Below, in pieces: positions 33,558 to 46,560 of a DNA stretch of 64,000 nucleotides. The stretch comes from Plasmodiophora brassicae (Eukaryota; Endomyxa; Phytomyxea; Plasmodiophorida; Plasmodiophoridae). The stretch lies in the NCBI GenBank assembly GCA_039704465.1, contig JASFAU010000013.1, forward strand, positions 558,001 through 622,000, given 5' to 3'. Each line of letters starts with the position of its first letter. The stretch's first letter is position 1. The notes beneath the pieces were generated by a model. The model saw only the letters and a list, made by a program, of their open reading frames with translations. It ran no database searches and was not told the DNA's origin. Position numbers and translations under genes: made by a program.

Positions 33558-33874
33558 CTATCGTTGCCTGCAGACGCTTTGAATCGGCCGGCCGGCCATC
33601 AGACCGGAGACGTCGGCCAGCTGGTTATATCGGCTGACGTGCTCCCGAACTGATGCACTGATCGTCGGGAGGCGTGCCCGACGCGTATCGTCGACTTCGT
33701 GCACTCTTTGCCTACGGTCGTCCAGTGGGGGCGGCCAGCGGGTGCGGGCGGCCTCCAGCGATTCTCGTTGGGCGGCCGGCCGGGGATCGAGCAAAACTGC
33801 GCCGCCAGGACCTGTCGGGAGAGGCCGCGCGGAATACGCGGGGTCTCGAAAATAGCACGGCCGGCCAGCGGCAT
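33558..33874 (-). CDS. Small basic hypothetical protein
   Basis: Minus-strand reading from ATG 33874 gives MPLAGRAIFETPRIPRGLSR, a presequence-like start, then after an intron (about 33,737-33,812) DDTRRARLPTISASVREHV and ends SVCRQR. About 85 residues. The Arg-rich N-terminus could be a mitochondrial targeting signal. No family recognised; the exon junction is inferred. Confidence 0.4.
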
Positions 33875-33968
33875 TGCCAAAAGCGTCGTCTGCGGTGGCG
33901 ACGAAGGCGAAATCAGAGACCGAGAAGCTGCAGCCACTTGCTATTTTCGTACACGATCCATATAGACG

Positions 33969-35195
33969 AGTAAGGCGACCGTCACCTTCGTCGGCGTGGC
34001 TCGGCGCGCAGGTTCTAACATTGGCAATGGTGTCGTAGTGGGGCGCCGGAAGATCAAGATCGAGATGATACCGGACGCCAAGAACCGGACCGTCACATTC
34101 AACAAGCGGAAAGTCGGCCTGTTGAAGAAGGCCATCGAACTCAGTGTACGTCCTGGCGTTCAGTTGTCCGAACGTGCAATGGTCGACCTGATATCATATT
34201 TCCAGGTTCTTTGTGGCGTCGACGTTGCGCTGGTCGTGTTTGGCAAGGACACGATCTACAAGTTCTCGTCGGATGATCTCGACGTCCTCATGAACCGCTA
34301 CGTCTCGTACAGCGGCCACGTCCAGGAACTGACCAAAGACGATCTGGAGGAGCTGGAGGAGGGCAAACTCACCGCCAAATACGATAAGGCGAAGCGCGCC
34401 CGGGAGATGGGGGTGACGCCCAACCTAGTCCCCGCGAGCGCGTCTACGGAACCCCCAGCGAAACGCCCTGCCATGGCGTGCCCCGATCGTGGCATGTCAG
34501 CCCGATTCCCGATTGTCGCATCGGCCGGCGCGGCACAAGACGCCAACCGCAAGCGGTCGCCACCGGCCGGCCTGCAGGTTGTCCTGCCGCCGTTTGCTCA
34601 GCCGAGTGCATCCGACGTTCCAGATTTCATGCAAGTCGGTGCACTCACTGGCGGGCGACCGTTCGGGTTCGATGGCCTGGAGACGCCCATATCCCTGCGT
34701 GCCACCCTGGAGGGTGGCGGCTCGTCAGGGGCGAACAGGACCGCCATGCCCGCATCCGCCGAGGTCATCCAGCCCTGGGCGAATCTGTACGGCAACGGAT
34801 CTGCTGGGGTCACCCCAACGGGGGCATCGTCGTCGTCGCAGCCCAAGTCGGGAATGACTGGCGGGTTCCCTGCCGGGTTCGCGCTGAGTCCCATCACATG
34901 CTGGATGACGCCCAGCCCCATCTCTGCATCTGCATCCGTAACGACAACATCGTTCCAGTCGTTCCTGCATCGACGGGGTTCGTATGGCCCGTCGTCGTTA
35001 ATGGCGCCGGTGCCCGAATCGTCCGAGCCGGGCGTCAAACCCGCCAGCGATTCGCAGCGTAATGCCGACGTGCAACCTAGCATCGACGCGAAGCCGCCTG
35101 TCCAAGTTGGGCCTGCGGTCGATGCCTGTTCGTCCACCGCGGATCAGCCGTCTCCCGATGTGAAACCAACAACCGCATCGTCAGATGCAGCCTGA
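33969..35195 (+). CDS. MADS-box transcription factor (MEF2/SRF-like)
   Basis: The start codon is split: A at 33969, intron 33970-34038 (69 nt), then TG at 34039, giving MGRRKIKIEMIPDAKNRTVT. A second intron (34146-34205, 60 nt) interrupts ELS|VLCG and is removable in frame. The total is 365 residues with closing frames. The MADS domain is complete: FNKRKVGLLKKAIELSVLCG, VALVVFGKDTIYKFSS. After it comes an acidic helix (DDLEELEEGK) and a long Pro/Ser/Gly-rich region typical of activation domains. MADS proteins bind CArG-type DNA as dimers. No unspliced ATG is in frame upstream of the domain. Confidence 0.9.
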   Translation, partial: SKATVTFVGVARRAGSNIGNGVVVGRRKIKIEMIPDAKNRTVTFNKRKVGLLKKAIELSVRPGVQLSERAMVDLISYFQVLCGVDVALVVFGKDTIYKFSSDDLDVLMNRYVSYSGHVQELTKDDLEELEEGKLTAKYDKAKRAREMGVTPNLVPASASTEPPAKRPAMACPDRGMSARFPIVASAGAAQDANRKRSPPAGLQVVLPPFAQPSASDVPDFMQVGALTGGRPFGFDGLETPISLRATLEGGGSSGANRTAMPASAEVIQPWANLYGNGSAGVTPTGASSSSQPKSGMTGGFPAGFALSPITCWMTPSPISASASVTTTSFQSFLHRRGSYGPSSLMAPVPESSEPGVKPASDSQRNADVQPSIDAKPPVQVGPAVDACSSTADQPSPDVKPTTASSDAA

Positions 35196-35365
35196 CTGAT
35201 GATCAGCTAAATGATGTATTATTCACATTCGTTTACCCGAAATATACATTGTCGTCTCCGTTATCCTAAGATTGACCGTCGTTGTCGGCAGCGAGGCTGG
35301 TGGTACACCTGGCGATCCCGCCGCCGCCCCCCGAGAGCTAACTAATCTAGCGGCTTCACCGAGCG

Positions 35366-36633
35366 ATGAGCGCCGCTCCGTCCACCCGGCAGCAGTCGGC
35401 GGCGGCGCCTCGCGCCTCCGACAACGTGTTCGACTTCTACTGTACGACGACGGCCACGAGCTTCCGGTACCGGGGGCGCAACGGGCACCCGGATGCCATG
35501 ACGAACGAGACAGGTGCGCGCGCGCGTGCGCACGCTGGGCGGCCCAATGTCCCCTGGATGACATGCATGCCGGTCGCGCGTCGCCCGACAGGTTTCTCCC
35601 GAAACACGACGCGTGTCGCCGCCGCCGGCGACGGCCCAGTGGACCATACGACGTTGTACAAGGCCAGCTACCAGCGCATCCCGCTCGGCAACGCCGGCCA
35701 CGTCACCGAGGCGGACGTCTGCCAGCGCAAGCAGCCGTACTCGTTCGCGCGCATGAACGCGTTCGACTTCGTGGTAAGCGCCGAACGCCCGCTGTCTGGG
35801 ACGCGCGTGATACCCGGCGACTGACCTGGGGCGGGCGTTGGCGGCACAGCCCGACATCCCCACGCCGGCGCTGTCGGAGTCGGCCGCCGCGTACCGGCCG
35901 CCACAGAGGAGCGCCCCGACGCCGCCGACAGGCCGGAAGGTCGGCCCGCACAGCACCGCACGAAACGGGTACACGCGCAACAACGATCAGCGCGCGGGCG
36001 ACGACCCTGTCACCGACGACGACGTCGCGCCCGTGTCCGAGTTCGAGGATCGTTTCCGGGCGCCCGTCCCGGACGCGGCCGTGCCGCCAGCGTGGCCGAT
36101 GCCGACCAGTAAGCGCCGCGCGGGCGATGGTCGTTGGACGCGCGCGCGCGCGCTGATCGCTGGTTGCGTCCGCAGGCGGGCCGCCGCAGACGAGCGGCTT
36201 CACGAAGTCGTGCACGGCGCCGGCCGTCGCAGCGCCCGGGGCGATCCCGCCGACGACCCTCTCGACGGCGGCGTCGGATTTCAGGCCGCCGCCGCCCCGC
36301 CGCCAGCCCCCGCTGGCCATCAGCGCGTCCGCCCGGGCGGCGACATCGCCGAGCGGGTTCGCCAGGAACGCCGCCGCCGTCAACGACGACGACGACGACG
36401 ACGCCCGGCGGCACCGTGCGCCGACCAAAGGCGGCGTCGGCCGTCGCGCCGACTTCGAAGGCAACGTCCCGCTGCGCAAACCGCCGGCCGGCCCGGCTCG
36501 AGACCGATCGCACCTGGCGGCCCACGACGACGACGACGACGTCGCCGTCCCGCCGCACCGTGCCGTCCCGACACGCCCCGGCGACGTCACCTACGTCGAC
36601 GCGGCGCCGAAGGTCTGCCACTGGACGAACTGA
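35366..36633 (+). CDS. Probable axonemal/microtubule-associated protein, disordered
   Basis: Three introns (35514-35591, 35774-35849, 36109-36175) are removed to give about 348 residues. The protein is low in hydrophobic core and rich in Pro, Ala and Asp. Short motifs TGFSRNT, TTLYKASYQRIPLG, YSFARMNAFDF and SGFTKSC resemble those of microtubule-inner or SAXO/PPP1R32-type ciliary proteins, which have strings of S/TGFT.N and TTY.xSF motifs. Several Asp runs (DDDDDD) occur near the end. Function is inferred from this motif style only. Confidence 0.5.
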
Positions 36634-36914
36634 AGCACACACACACATCATTGTCGCGCGTGTCTCGGGGGAGGGAGGGCGCCGTCCCGCCCACCTGTTG
36701 TGATCGTCTGGCCGACGTATTCAGTTCGCATTCGCAGGCGTGGCACTCAGACAGCGAGTCTGGAATAGATATCGCTGGATCGGGTTGGTGGTCCCCCTCC
36801 ACCAGCGACGGGTGCAGCAGCCCTCCTCTGGCGGCAGAGAGCGTACGATAGTCGATAGGCGGTCAGTGACGGGATCGCTGCTGGTCGGCGGGGGGCGGGC
36901 GCGGCGCCCGATCG

Positions 36915-38762
36915 ATGTCGGGCGACTTTTCCGGTGACGGCGATGCCGCTGCGGGGCATCGTAAGCTTCAGGGCGCCCTGGCGGCGACGATGGGCAAGGA
37001 TGCGATCAAGTCGGTATAGGCGCGTCCGCCCCCGTCGGCCATTCGACTGACGGCCACACAGCGAGTGGGTGGGCGCACACGAATTGCAATCGCCCAACGG
37101 GAAGGGCAAAGAGGAGGACACCGAGAAGGAGCCCGTTGCAGAGCTTTCCTCCCCGGTTGGTGCATTGGGGATCCGATCGCAGCAAACGCCCCCGTCTGCG
37201 GACGCTTCCCCATCGTCTGGACAGTCACGGGCGCACAGGGCGCCCGCCGACGTAGACCTGTCCCCGGTATCGCAGCGTTCGTTTGAAGACGAGTCGAAAT
37301 CGGAACCCGCCAATGTCGTCGACCAGGTCGCCAAGCTGAAGAAGCGCGGCAAGGCGTTCCTTCAAGGTTCGTTCCGGCCTGGCACCTTGTCTGTCTGCCC
37401 CCCTCAGGGTGTTCAATACCCCGGTCTTGCAGGCCTGGTGGACACCTGGGCAACGCCTTCGGCGGCCGCGATGATACACGGTGGGGACACCCCTGGGCCG
37501 GAATTGCTAAATGGTGACAAAGGGCGGCAGGTTCCGATGATGTCACGGGCGAGCAGCGCGAGACGCAGATGGCCGACGACCGAGCCGCTTGGTGCATGCT
37601 GCTGCACAGCTGGCAGAACCGGATGTCGGTCCCGTGGCCGACCCACCCGGGTTTGGAAATCGACTAAGCGCCCGCGTGCCTGTAGAGAGGTTCCCAGCAG
37701 GCGCCGCCTGAAGAACATGTGCTGGAGGGGCATCCCTAGCGCCTGCCGGGGAGAAGCCTGGGTCGCCATCATTGGGAACGAGCTCAAGATCACTCGAGGT
37801 AGTCGTTCGGCGTACTGCTTCCCCACGCGTCTAACCTATTCCGGGGGCGGCCAACAGATTTGTACAAGATTCTGTCGTCGCGAGCCACGTCCCCGTCGGC
37901 ATCCGACGCATGCAGCCGCGAAGAATCGATCGCGTTGATCGAGGTCGACGTTCCCAGGACGTTCCCGGAGCTTCAAGTGGGAGCGTTCCCGAGCGTGCCT
38001 GGGCTGTGGTCTGATGTGCCGTTACCCAGTTCTTCCACGGCGACGGCCCCATGAGCGCTCCCCTAGTCAACATCCTCAAGACGTACGTCTCCTTCCGACC
38101 AGACGTCGGATACATCCAAGGTACGAGCGACATCGGGCGCCCCCCGCTCCTTTCGCCGAGCCTGAAGCGAGCGGCCCTGCAGGCATGTCGTACATTGCTG
38201 CAATGCTGCTGCTCAACCTCGACGACGAATTCAACGCGTTTGTTGCGCTGGCCAACCTCCTCAACAGCGAGCTCTACTTCACACTGTTTCGGGACTTCCG
38301 AAGCGGGCGATCGCACCTGACCGTGTTCGACAAGCTTATGCAGAAGCATGTCCCGAAGGTGTTCGACAGGTTCTGCTCCATGAATCTCACGCCCGACATG
38401 TACCTGTAGGGGGCGTGCGGGTTCCAGTGACGTCCGGCTCGCGTCTAAGCGCCCTCGGCAGGTACGACTGGATCCTGACGATCTTCAGCCGGTCGTTTCC
38501 CCTCGACATTGCCTGCCGGATCTGGGACTGCTTCCTGGTGGAGGGCCAAGCCTTCCTGTTCCGGGCCGCACTCGGCGTCCTTAAACTGTACGAGTTAGCA
38601 CTACTCCAGTCCACGTTCGAGCAGTCGTTGCACTTCCTGAACCATATCCCGAAGACGATCGACGAGCGCCTTCTCTTCCAAGCCATCCAGGGCATCAGTA
38701 TTACTGACAAGACGCTGACGAGCATGCTGCAAAGGGAACAGCAACCATCGCAGCCGCTTTGA
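36915..38762 (+). CDS. TBC-domain Rab GTPase-activating protein
   Basis: Nine exons give 466 residues with closing frames; introns include 37014-37065, 37367-37432, 37629-37689, 37799-37857, 37977-38029, 38121-38182 and 38406-38461. The one at 37531-37568 (38 nt) is doubtful. The N-terminal 150 residues are disordered. The TBC domain runs from NMCWRGIPSACRGEAWV to IWDCFLVEG. Both catalytic fingers are present: the Arg in IEVDVPRTFPEL and the Gln in VGYIQGMSYIAA. The arrangement recalls TBC1D10/12/14-type GAPs acting on Rabs in membrane traffic. The second exon was joined with a GAG acceptor to keep phase. Confidence 0.9.
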
Positions 38763-38854
38763 CGGGGCACAGATCAAGCCGGACGGCTGTTAATATTTAT
38801 CCCCGTCCCACAGGGCAGCAGGTAGACAGATGAGCATACACTTAACCATTTTAA

Positions 38855-41014
38855 TCAGAACGACCATAACGGCGCCTGATCGTCGGTCCCGTCTGGGCGC
38901 GCGTCGACAAGCCCGGTTTCAGGATCGACCGTCGGCCCATCCCCGTCTTCCTGCTTTCGTTTGCTGCCGGCAACAGGAACGCTGTCGGGATCAGGGTCCG
39001 CCGGCGCTTCCGGAGGGCCCTCCTCGATCGCCGCAGCGCCTTCCACAGGCGTGGCATGCCCGTTCGATGCTGTTATGGCCATGGCAACGGCAACCGACGC
39101 CGCTTCCAGTTCCTTCTCGGAGTCCACCTGCATGTCCACTGGGGGCGCGCCCGAATCCCGTACCTCGACCGTATCGGCATGCGGTTCAGTCGATTCCTGG
39201 ACCTTGACCTCTGCGAGAACCACGTTGCCAGCGGCCTCGATGACGGTGCCGTCTTCCGGCGCGTTCCTGGGGCGCAGCGCCGGCGAGTGCTGGCGCACGA
39301 GAACCTCGGCGAACTGGACAACGCTGACGTTGTCGGCGACATGGGCGACTTCCGGCACAATGGCCACGGGGACGTTGGACGCCGCCAGGTTGTTGCAGGT
39401 CTGCAGAGCGGAGACGCAGACGGCGGCCAGCAGCGCGTCGGGATCGTTCTGGCCCGACGTGAACATGCGCGTGCAGATGCGAAGGAACGCCAGGTCGGGA
39501 CTGCATACGAGCGCCTGATGAACGGTCGAGTACGCCGCTAGGCGCTGCTCGCCTTCCTTGCAGGACATGGCCAGGGACAGCAGCCGCGACTGAACCTGGT
39601 GCATGACCGGTTCGCGACGCAGGTGCGTCCCACAGTGGGTGAGGATCGTCGAGATCAGGTCGAGGTGTTCGCCGATCGACGGCAGCAGCGTCGGCAGGAT
39701 CGGGATGACGATGGGCTTAACGGCAGAGGCGCCCAGGGCGGCCACAGCGGCGCCGATCGCGGTCGAGTTTTGACGCGCAAGCACAACACGCGCGATGCGG
39801 TCGGCATGAGGCAGGAGACGGCGTCCAAGGCGATGGCACACGCATGCGAACGTCTCCAGAAGCGCGTTGTGGAGATGCGGCAACGATCCGAACAGGGCCA
39901 GAGGGGTAATCCCATGCGTCGATACGGATCGCAGCTGCTCCATTCGAAGATCGACATCGCTGAGCCTTTCCAGGGCCGATAGGAGGTCGCCGATGGGCAC
40001 CGTCACCGACGAGAGGCTGTTGCTGACGCATCCAGCGATGACGCCGCACAGGAAATCCCATTGCCTGATGGCGTGCACAATCGGCATCGTCTTCGGCTTG
40101 GAATCCAGGAACGACGCGATCTCATCGGGAAGGGAGCCGCCAGAGGACGAAGGGCGGCCTGGTACGCAGGCCAGAAGAGACCGATCCAGAAGCGCATGCA
40201 ACGCCATGACGTAATCGTCGATGGAGGACAATGCCTGCGATGCCGTCAGGGACGCAGCACATCGGACGTACCGGTTCTCGTGCTGGGCCAGCGCCATAGT
40301 GGCTTGGATGAGACGATGGGACAGGGGTCGTGTCGCAGATGGGAACTGTCGGAACAGATCCAGCAGAGCGGACAGGGCGGCGTGCAACCACTGCGGATCG
40401 CTGTCAACCTCATCGGCCAAGGCAGTGATCAGAGCCGAACACAATGCTGCGACTTGTGCGCTCAGTTGCACTTCTCCGTTCTTCACGTCGCCGCTGCTGT
40501 GCTTCTTGTCGTCTTTGCTAGGCTTACTGTCCTTGTCGCCGTTATCACTGGCGAGGACCAGCAGTGCCGTCTGAAGAACGCGCTGACGGTGCCCGCCTGG
40601 GAGCTTGATAAGGCGTTGCAACTGGACGGCCCAGTCGAGACGTAACGCGGGAGAAGGTTTCATGGAGCACGCCGTGGTCTCAATGTACGCCGCTGCGGCG
40701 ATCCAACCGCGCTCGCACACAGACTCAGACAACGATCCGGCCGCTGAGGCGGTCGCAAGCGAGACAAGGTCGCCTGAAATTTCCGGCGATGGGCTTGCCG
40801 GTGCAGGCGCAGGACGAGCTGCGCACAGGCGATGTAACCGGGTAGTCCATTGGGAGAATTCTGGACAATCAGCGCAGACGCGCAGAACTTCGCGGTCGGC
40901 AAGCACACGGCGAATATGGGCGTTTTCACGGAACAGGGTATCATCTGGCAGCGCCAGGATGGAGTTCAGAAGCGCGCGACATGCTTGCAGGTCTTCCCGT
41001 GCGTTAGGCGTCAT
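38855..41014 (-). CDS. HEAT/ARM-repeat protein, possibly PELP1/RIX1-like
   Basis: A single exon of 719 residues from ATG 41014 (MTPNAREDLQACRALLNSIL). It is built of alpha-helical repeats (LLDLFRQFPSATRPLSHRLI, KPIVIPILPTLLPSIGEHLD), followed by a disordered acidic tail with a basic patch SKRKQ. This layout, helical repeats plus acidic tail with a nuclear signal, fits PELP1/Rix1 of the late 60S maturation complex, but no decisive motif is visible. Symplekin-like and other HEAT proteins remain possible. An in-frame extension to 41,119 exists but looks like leader sequence. Confidence 0.55.
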   Translation of the reverse strand: MTPNAREDLQACRALLNSILALPDDTLFRENAHIRRVLADREVLRVCADCPEFSQWTTRLHRLCAARPAPAPASPSPEISGDLVSLATASAAGSLSESVCERGWIAAAAYIETTACSMKPSPALRLDWAVQLQRLIKLPGGHRQRVLQTALLVLASDNGDKDSKPSKDDKKHSSGDVKNGEVQLSAQVAALCSALITALADEVDSDPQWLHAALSALLDLFRQFPSATRPLSHRLIQATMALAQHENRYVRCAASLTASQALSSIDDYVMALHALLDRSLLACVPGRPSSSGGSLPDEIASFLDSKPKTMPIVHAIRQWDFLCGVIAGCVSNSLSSVTVPIGDLLSALERLSDVDLRMEQLRSVSTHGITPLALFGSLPHLHNALLETFACVCHRLGRRLLPHADRIARVVLARQNSTAIGAAVAALGASAVKPIVIPILPTLLPSIGEHLDLISTILTHCGTHLRREPVMHQVQSRLLSLAMSCKEGEQRLAAYSTVHQALVCSPDLAFLRICTRMFTSGQNDPDALLAAVCVSALQTCNNLAASNVPVAIVPEVAHVADNVSVVQFAEVLVRQHSPALRPRNAPEDGTVIEAAGNVVLAEVKVQESTEPHADTVEVRDSGAPPVDMQVDSEKELEAASVAVAMAITASNGHATPVEGAAAIEEGPPEAPADPDPDSVPVAGSKRKQEDGDGPTVDPETGLVDARPDGTDDQAPLWSF

Positions 41015-41611
41015 TTGCGCTGGCGCCGCCACCCTGTCACGGAATGCCTGACAGACCCGAACGGTCAGCCACGGAGTCCGTGGCGGACTCCGCAATAGAT
41101 CTGCCCGGTCGCTCGGGATCATCACAATTCTCGATGTGATGATCACATTTGGTCATACCCGTGTTCTGCACAATGATGGAACATGTCCAGACCACGGTAC
41201 ATACACACACAGGGTTCCGGTCTCAACATGCTGGAATCCTGTGTGCGCATCTATCCTGGTTTGGACGTGCTCCATAAAGTGTGCTGAACACAGATACGAC
41301 CAAACCGCCCCTGTTGTGCGGCTACCTACCCCTGTAGGGCCCGCTACGTAGAATACCTTCATCGATCAGCATGGCACCTGGAGTTTACACGAAGAAGTCA
41401 ACCGCACACCGCGTTACTATTCCTATTACTCGGTTGTTATCGTCTTCTTGGAGCTCATGTCCAGGTTGCGCGTGTCTGGTCTCATCGGTTTCTCACATTT
41501 TCTCAGCACATCCAGTCAGCGACACTGACTATCGATGGTCCACATCGCGGCAGTTCACGCCCCCAAGAATTTGCCGATACTTTTTCGATTTGCTTAAATT
41601 GGGTTGCCCGC
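41015..41611. other. Intergenic between HEAT gene and U2 snRNA
   Basis: No protein gene supported. A small palindrome (cggagtccgtggcggactccg, arms of 9 bp) lies at about 41,073-41,093. Part of it also occurs at 24,363. Confidence 0.45.
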
Positions 41612-41788
41612 GACACTCTGCTGTACTGCAATACAGAGGTCACGTACGAGCGCTGGGATAGCAAGCCAGAGCCCAGCACCCCGGCTGTAAAAATAATCAT
41701 GACAAGACGGTCTTGTAGACCGGAAGACTTTGTCACGAGTCTTAGAACAGATACTACACTTGATCTTAGCCAAAAGGCCGAGAAGGTT
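41612..41788 (-). ncRNA. U2 spliceosomal snRNA
   Basis: On the minus strand the RNA begins AACCTTCTCGGCCTTTTGGC and continues with AAGATCAAGTGTAGTATCTG, the near-invariant U2 5' region including the branch-point recognition GUAGUA. A uridine-rich Sm-type site (ATTATTTTTACAG) follows, then stem-loop III-like pairing and a terminal hairpin CTCTG-TATTGCAGTA-CAGCAGAG equivalent to stem IV, with the U2B''-type loop. About 177 nt, typical for U2. The 3' end is estimated. Confidence 0.95.
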
Positions 41789-42290
41789 GCCATTGTCCCA
41801 TCCCCGCTTGGTCCTTTGTACTTGCCACGCACCCCCACTCTGCTATGGGCCTTCGCCGCACTCCGCCGCCCCATTCGGTAGGTAATACATTTTCCGGCGA
41901 CCCTGAAGATTTGCGGGCGAGCGAATAAATCGACGCGAGACGATGATTGCTTCCACGACAGGGAAGAATTCATACGTTTGTTTCCGCCGAACCGTTCTAG
42001 ACGCCGTGCAAGACGGTGCGGAGTACTGCTACGCCGTCCATCACACACGGACGTCACCGTTCGATCCCGCTGCCGATACCGCGGCGCCTGCTGAAACCTG
42101 GCCGAATACCGAAAGTCCCATTATCGAATATGTAAAGGAATCTGGTACAGGACGTGTTCGTGTCCGACACGTTGCACCTGTGCAGACAGACACTCAGACA
42201 AGTCCGGGGGCGTCCCTTCGGACTACGTCACTGGGGGTCAAGGGCTCAAGGCTCCTACACCGATCTTGCATATAATTGTGGTTGGTGAGT
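41789..42290. other. U2 upstream region and CWC27 3' flank
   Basis: No protein gene is supported. U2 promoter elements should lie just right of 41,788 but I cannot name them from sequence alone. Confidence 0.45.
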
Positions 42291-43781
42291 CTATTTCTGT
42301 TTGGCAGACTGTGCGACGCGCCGTTTCTTGGCATCGTGCTGGAATTCACCCAGCGGGTCGGTCAGCACGTATTCGTACGAGGTCACATCGCGTGCCATTG
42401 GATCGAAGTCTTGCGGACGCTTATTGAATGCTAGGGAATGCCGCATCCATCCGGACTCATCGTCGCCTTCGTCTTCGTTGACAGTACTGGCACTGGCTTT
42501 CACCTTGTCTTCAGTCTTATCAGTCTGCAGCGCCTGTTGAAACTTTGAAAGCTTGGCTAGCGTCTCCTGCAAAGACATAGTTCAGTCAGTTCAGTTATCC
42601 CGGGCGGTCTCCGATACCGATACCTTTTCTCTCTGCTTCCTGCTGGCAGTCTTCCTGCTCAAATACATCTGACGTCGTTGCTCGAGCGGAGACAACAAAC
42701 TAGCTGACGGCGCTTGATCAGTTGTGGACTGTTTGGATACGTGGAACGCTCGAGACTTTAGCGACGCGACCTTCTTCCTTAGTTCGGCCAGCTCGCTCTC
42801 TTTATCTGGAGGAAGATCTGATTTCACAGACGATGCTGCCCTTGCCACAATCGACCCTCGCCCCTGGGTCTCAGCCAGTTTCTCTAATTCGCCGGCAGGC
42901 TCTGAAACAGGAGGCTTTCGAGCTGACCGTTCAGGCCCGGGTTCAGAGGCGTTGTCAATATTGGCCGTAGGTTTCAGCGGTGTCGCGTCGTCGATGACGT
43001 CGTGGGAGCTCACCATGCGTGCAGACGCAATGTTATCGGCATTGTCCTCATCAAACGACAGCAGCGTCGTGTTCTTCTGCTTCTTCTTCTTCACCTTCTT
43101 GGTTGGTTCTTCCCGTACCCGTTTATCCCTCGGGACAATATCGTCGAACGGTGACAGCAGGACGTCGACACCAGTGATAATGGGCGGATGCTCTGGGCGC
43201 TCCGACTCGTCAACGTCGAGATCTTGCATCTTCAGAAGGTTGAAGATCGTGTCACCCGTTATCTTCCCGAATATTGTGTGCTTCCCGTTCAACCACTCGC
43301 AGGCATCAAATGTCATAAAGAATTGGCTAATCGAAGACACAAATCAGGCTGCTGGCCATTCTTTCTATCGGGAGAACAGCCTTACCTGCCATTGCCATCA
43401 GGTTGGTCGGGTGGCGTTGCCATGGCCACAACCCTGTATCAACGTCGTCAGCCAGCGAACAGAGGCGGCTGACAGGCAATCGATTGCGAACCCTCGGTGT
43501 GAAAATCGAAGACGTGAATGGGTTTCCATTCTGAACGGTGCACCGTAGATGGATTCGCCACCATGGCCAGTGCCAGTCGGGTCACCGCCTTGCGCCATGA
43601 ACCCTTTGACGACGCGATGGAAGATCGTACGGTCGTAATACCCCTCCATGCAGAGCTGCACAAAGTTCCGGCATGCGCGCGGCGCCTGCTTCGGCCATAG
43701 TTCGACGTCAAGGTCACCGACCGACGTGTGCAGGACGACCTTGCCGAGCGTTGCCGGCTCCAGAGCGTACACAGACGACAT
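42291..43781 (-). CDS. CWC27: Spliceosomal cyclophilin CWC27
   Basis: Four minus-strand exons (introns 43434-43491, 43327-43385, 42567-42623) give 438 residues. The N-terminus MSSVYALEPATLGKVVLHTS and ESIYGAPF, then the core FFMTFDACEWLNGKHTIFGK, match CWC27 closely. It lacks the Trp of active cyclophilins (DACEWL retains it shifted; activity cannot be judged here). The middle is Lys/Ser-rich, and the C-terminus contains ETLAKLSKFQ, SGWMRHSLAF and DPMARDVTSYEYV. CWC27 pairs with CWC22 in the activated spliceosome. Confidence 0.93.
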
Positions 43782-43924
43782 TACAATATTTTGTTGCGCA
43801 GTCGTCCACGGAGTTTCTCGGTGTGCAGCTCGGACAGTGCTGCGTTCCCCGCTGACACCATTTCAGACGTACTGAGCACTTCCTCCCCCCGCCTGTTTAA
43901 CTGGGTATGCCGACGTGTATTGTG

Positions 43925-44636
43925 TTATGCCCTGCGTGTGATGAACTTGGCGAACAGCTGCGTCTTTCGTTTCGGAGGTTGCTGTGACCGGCCCTTGAAC
44001 GACGACTGCGTCGCCGGTTGCTCGCAGGGTGTTGCCGTCGACCGAGTCATAAACTGTTGCTCGGCAGGTGTTGACGCCACGATCGGCTTCGCGTTGAACG
44101 GCTCAAACCGCGTAGCGAACGACGGGGTTGGCGTCCGCCGATACATCAGGTCACGATACGTCTGATCAAACTGGCGGCGCACGTTCGTCAGACAGGCATG
44201 CTGGACCGCCGGAAAGGAATTTGCCCGGGTACCTGGGTGTTGATCGGGTACTTTTGTGGAGTTCTAGGTGGATGTGTTGACGATGTCTTGCCGAACTGCG
44301 GTAGGTTGCGCTTGCTGAGCGTGTGCTTGGATTTGAACTTGAACCCGCCACCGCAGCCGCTTCCTCCTACGGTCAAGTGCTCGGGCACCATGCTGCAATA
44401 CCCACCCAACACGCATGAGACGTGCAGGGCTTCCTTGAACGCGTCACGCGTCTGACTGACCTTTTCCTACCGTACGACTTGGCGTCGTCCATCTTCGGGA
44501 ACGACGCCGCTCCGCTCCAGTCCGGCATCTTGAACGAATGTGGTGCCTTCGACTGTTCCGCCGCGCCGATCACCGGGTAGACGACCTCTTTGCGACGCGG
44601 GGCCACCGCCCCACCTGGCCCTGGGTTTAAGTTCAT
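43925..44636 (-). CDS. Hypothetical protein, three exons
   Basis: Exons 44461-44636, 44233-44392 and 43925-44170 (introns 68 and 62 nt) give 193 residues in frame. The start MNLNPGPGGAVAPRRKEVVY is followed by PDWSGAASFPKMDDAKSYG, a Gly-rich GGSGCGGGFKFKSKHTLSKR and FDQTYRDLMYRRTPTPSF. It is basic and mostly disordered. No family recognised. It lies between CWC27 and the CDKL kinase on the same strand; the start could be further upstream. Confidence 0.55.
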
Positions 44637-44815
44637 CGCCAGGTCCTGCACCTGGCGCACCACGCCATTCAGATGCCCCCGAACGGGCAGGTCTCAAATC
44701 CCAACGCCCCTGACCTCTGGCTCGGCCTTCAGTGTCGGAAACGCAATCATACGTGCCGCTCGTGGCGTTGTTGGCCTTAGATCCGGCAGGTGATTCGTGC
44801 TCGCTGGGTCTGCCA

Positions 44816-46386
<1,571 letters not shown>

Positions 46387-46560
46387 CGCCGCGGCCGCCG
46401 GCGCCGCCGGTGGGTCTTAACAACGACAACTACTACTGGTCGACGAACCCAACCCGAGTCTCGGCGTACTCGACGATCCCATCTGCCTTTAATGCCCTCC
46501 CCCTGCCCTGCTATACCAGGCGCATGCTGTATTATGAGGCAGGCGACAGCGGCCCTTTCG

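Noticed and set aside
36010..36651. Large overlapping open frames on both strands rich in Arg
   Set aside because: They arise from GC-rich, Asp-repeat DNA in the axonemal-type gene and lack any conserved feature.
39056..39541. Plus-strand frames opposite the HEAT-repeat gene
   Set aside because: The minus-strand frame is 719 codons long with sensible protein character; the others are shadows.
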